From Thiosocius sp963753845 (lineage in GTDB: Bacteria; Pseudomonadota; Gammaproteobacteria; Chromatiales; Chromatiaceae), in the NCBI GenBank assembly GCA_963753845.1, contig CAVWEI010000032.1:1-64000 (forward strand): 64,000 nucleotides of DNA, in the 5' to 3' direction. Positions 62,565 to 64,000 of the stretch are shown one piece after another. Below the pieces are notes generated by a model that was given only the letters and a program-made list of their open reading frames with translations, was not told where the DNA came from and ran no database searches. Every line of letters begins with the position of its first letter. The first letter of the stretch is position 1. The position numbers and the translations under genes were made by a program.

Positions 62565-63827
62565 ATGAGCGATCCCCGGCAATTGTTGTTGAGTCTGTTT
62601 GAGGCGGCGGTCGATGCCGCTTCGCCGACTCATTGTCTGCCACCGCATCTGCCGCAACCGCCCAAGGGCCGCACAGTGGTAGTGGGCGCCGGCAAAGGCG
62701 CGGCCGCCATGGCCCGTGCGGTGGAAGAGCACTGGCAGGGCCCCCTGTCGGGACTCGTGATCACCCGCTACGGCCATGGCGTACCCTTGGATCGGATCGA
62801 GCTGGTGGAGGCAGCGCACCCTGTCCCGGATGCCGCCGGCCGCGAGGCCGCCGGCCGCATCCTGAAAATGGTGGAAGGACTTGGCAAAGATGATCTGGCG
62901 CTTTGTCTGATCTCCGGTGGTGGCTCTGCACTGCTTGCCCTGCCTGCAGACGGGATCAGCCTCGAGGACAAACAGGCCGTAAACAAGGCACTGTTGCGAT
63001 CAGGTGCCAACATCGGCGAGATGAACTGTGTACGCAAGCACCTTTCCAAGATCAAGGGCGGTCGGCTGGCTGCGGCGGCAGCACCCGCCCGGGTGGTGAC
63101 CCTTTTGATATCGGATGTGCCGGGTGACGATCCTTCGGTCATTGCATCCGGCCCCACAGTCGCAGACCCGACCAGTTTCAGCGACGCGCTCGCCGTTCTG
63201 GAGAAGTACGGCATCGAGGGACCCAAGACTGTACTGGATCATCTTCGCAACGCAATCGACGAAACTCCGAAACCCGGTGACCCGCGCCTGAAACGTGCCG
63301 AAAGCGTGATGCTGGCAACGGCCCAGGATGCGCTGGAGGCCGCTGCGGCCAAAGCGGAAGCCGCCGGTTACAGGCCGGTGATCCTCGGCAACAGCATCGA
63401 GGGTGAGTCGCGGGATGTGGCTCTGGTGCATGCGGGAATCGCGCAACAGATCGTGAAGCATGGGCAACCCGCCTCCGCGCCCTGTGTCCTGCTGTCCGGC
63501 GGAGAAACGACCGTCACTGTTCGTGGCCAGGGTCGCGGGGGTCGCGATGCCGAGTTTCTGCTCGCCCTTGCGGTCGCGCTGGATGGCCACCCGCGCATCC
63601 ATGCAATCGCATGCGATACAGACGGTATCGACGGAACGGAAGACAACGCAGGGGCCATCCTGACCCCGACCACCCTGGAACGCGCCAATCAGATCGGTCT
63701 GAATGCGAAGGAGCGGCTTGCGAACAACGATGGCTATGAGTTCTTTTCCGCGCTCGGTGATCTGGTAGTAACTGGCCCGACGAGGACAAACGTGAATGAC
63801 TTTCGCGCCATTCTCATCGATCCCTGA
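62565..63827 (+). CDS. gckA: Glycerate 2-kinase (GckA/TtuD type, MOFRL family)
   Basis: The 420-aa protein has the two domains of the MOFRL glycerate kinase family. The N-terminal part has TVVVGAGKGAAAMARAVEEH, LCLISGGGSALLALPADGIS and NCVRKHLSKIKGGRLAAAA, then LISDVPGDDPSVIASGPTVA. The C-terminal MOFRL part has VLLSGGETTVTVRGQGRGGR and ACDTDGIDGTEDNAGAILTP. It would make 2-phosphoglycerate, completing glyoxylate salvage into central metabolism. The start is 15 bases after glxR, with a weak ribosome-binding site, so it may depend on coupling. Confidence 0.92.
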   Translation: MSDPRQLLLSLFEAAVDAASPTHCLPPHLPQPPKGRTVVVGAGKGAAAMARAVEEHWQGPLSGLVITRYGHGVPLDRIELVEAAHPVPDAAGREAAGRILKMVEGLGKDDLALCLISGGGSALLALPADGISLEDKQAVNKALLRSGANIGEMNCVRKHLSKIKGGRLAAAAAPARVVTLLISDVPGDDPSVIASGPTVADPTSFSDALAVLEKYGIEGPKTVLDHLRNAIDETPKPGDPRLKRAESVMLATAQDALEAAAAKAEAAGYRPVILGNSIEGESRDVALVHAGIAQQIVKHGQPASAPCVLLSGGETTVTVRGQGRGGRDAEFLLALAVALDGHPRIHAIACDTDGIDGTEDNAGAILTPTTLERANQIGLNAKERLANNDGYEFFSALGDLVVTGPTRTNVNDFRAILIDP

Positions 63828-63889
63828 AGTGCAGGATTCCCTCAGTGAAACCCTTTTCGAGGTATTCGGGCAGAGCACCGCGTCGGTAT

Positions 63890-64000
63890 CTACCCGACCA
63901 ACCGATCCATATGCAAAGGCAGGACGTCGAGACTGCAGATCACATCGGCATCAAACTGCGCTTGCGACTGCTTTCGATCGACCAGCAAGGCATGCAGGCC
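63890..64000 (-). CDS. C-terminal end of a convergent gene, possibly a HAD-family hydrolase
   Basis: A frame open from the window edge ends at TAG (63890-63892). Its last 36 residues contain HALLVDRKQS, then DADVICSLDVLPLHMDRLVG. The pattern (a DR-like strand, then a short strand and SLDxLP) resembles the C-terminus of HAD-superfamily phosphatases such as phosphoglycolate phosphatase. A phosphoglycolate phosphatase would fit the glyoxylate genes, but 36 residues are too few for certainty. Confidence 0.45.
   Translation of the reverse strand, partial: GLHALLVDRKQSQAQFDADVICSLDVLPLHMDRLVG

Overview
The window reads as a chromosomal segment of a high-GC gammaproteobacterium, probably an autotrophic sulfur-oxidiser-type lineage near the Chromatiales. 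The inference rests on gene content: a glyoxylate-to-glycerate salvage pathway, a soluble NAD-type formate dehydrogenase, a YqjD/YqjE-type stress module, DUF1840 and DUF2788 proteins, a copper-resistance operon, and a large 2-oxoacid:ferredoxin oxidoreductase/Rnf locus. No rRNA, tRNA, CRISPR array or intact insertion sequence was seen. The organism is an inference, not an identification.

1-19270 is almost entirely minus-strand. Two FHA domains, a Ser/Thr kinase and a PP2C phosphatase form a phospho-signalling set (18028 to 14693). They are followed by a small membrane protein and a TrkA-type ion-channel protein. Next come a coiled-coil SPOR protein, a GAF-HlyD fusion, a PqqD-like/M50 peptidase/HlyD fusion and a HlyD-SPOR fusion. 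The run ends in the N-terminal 1016 residues of a giant LEPR-XLL/DUF4347/SBBP-repeat protein that leaves the window at base 1. This looks like a dedicated export and anchoring system for the giant surface protein. A REP-like palindrome array sits between the last two genes.

19271-34775 holds a secreted protein with 46-residue tandem repeats, a SWIM-SNF2 ATPase, a copper operon on the minus strand (CopL-like, CopA oxidase, CopB, cytochrome c, Cu P-type ATPase), several small conserved proteins, a yqjD-yqjE-like module and a norE/norF-like pair without norCB.

35067-50502 is the most striking block: one apparently co-transcribed plus-strand run of korA, korB, an 862-aa PFOR-derived protein with a C-terminal ferredoxin, rnfB, a 1220-aa PFOR-like protein, a 321-aa PFOR-tail protein, rnfC, rnfD, rnfG, rnfE, rnfA and a small NqrM-like membrane protein. 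Neighbouring genes mostly overlap by 1-17 bases. KorAB keeps its thiamine-diphosphate and iron-sulfur ligands, while the PFOR-like proteins have lost recognisable thiamine-binding motifs but carry ferredoxin clusters. They may be scaffolds that wire KorAB to an anaerobe-type, ion-pumping Rnf complex. The 1220-aa and 321-aa frames look like one gene broken by a single-base frameshift near 45064; the intact 862-aa paralogue aligns straight across the break.

50521-64000 contains a small membrane protein, an EF-G-like GTPase, an NAD-dependent formate dehydrogenase (fdsA with an apparent CTG start, and a fused fdsG-fdsB) and an IclR regulator. Divergent from these is the glyoxylate pathway gcl-hyi-glxR-glycerate kinase, which turns glyoxylate into 2-phosphoglycerate. 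The last bases hold the C-terminal end of a convergent gene, perhaps a HAD-family hydrolase.
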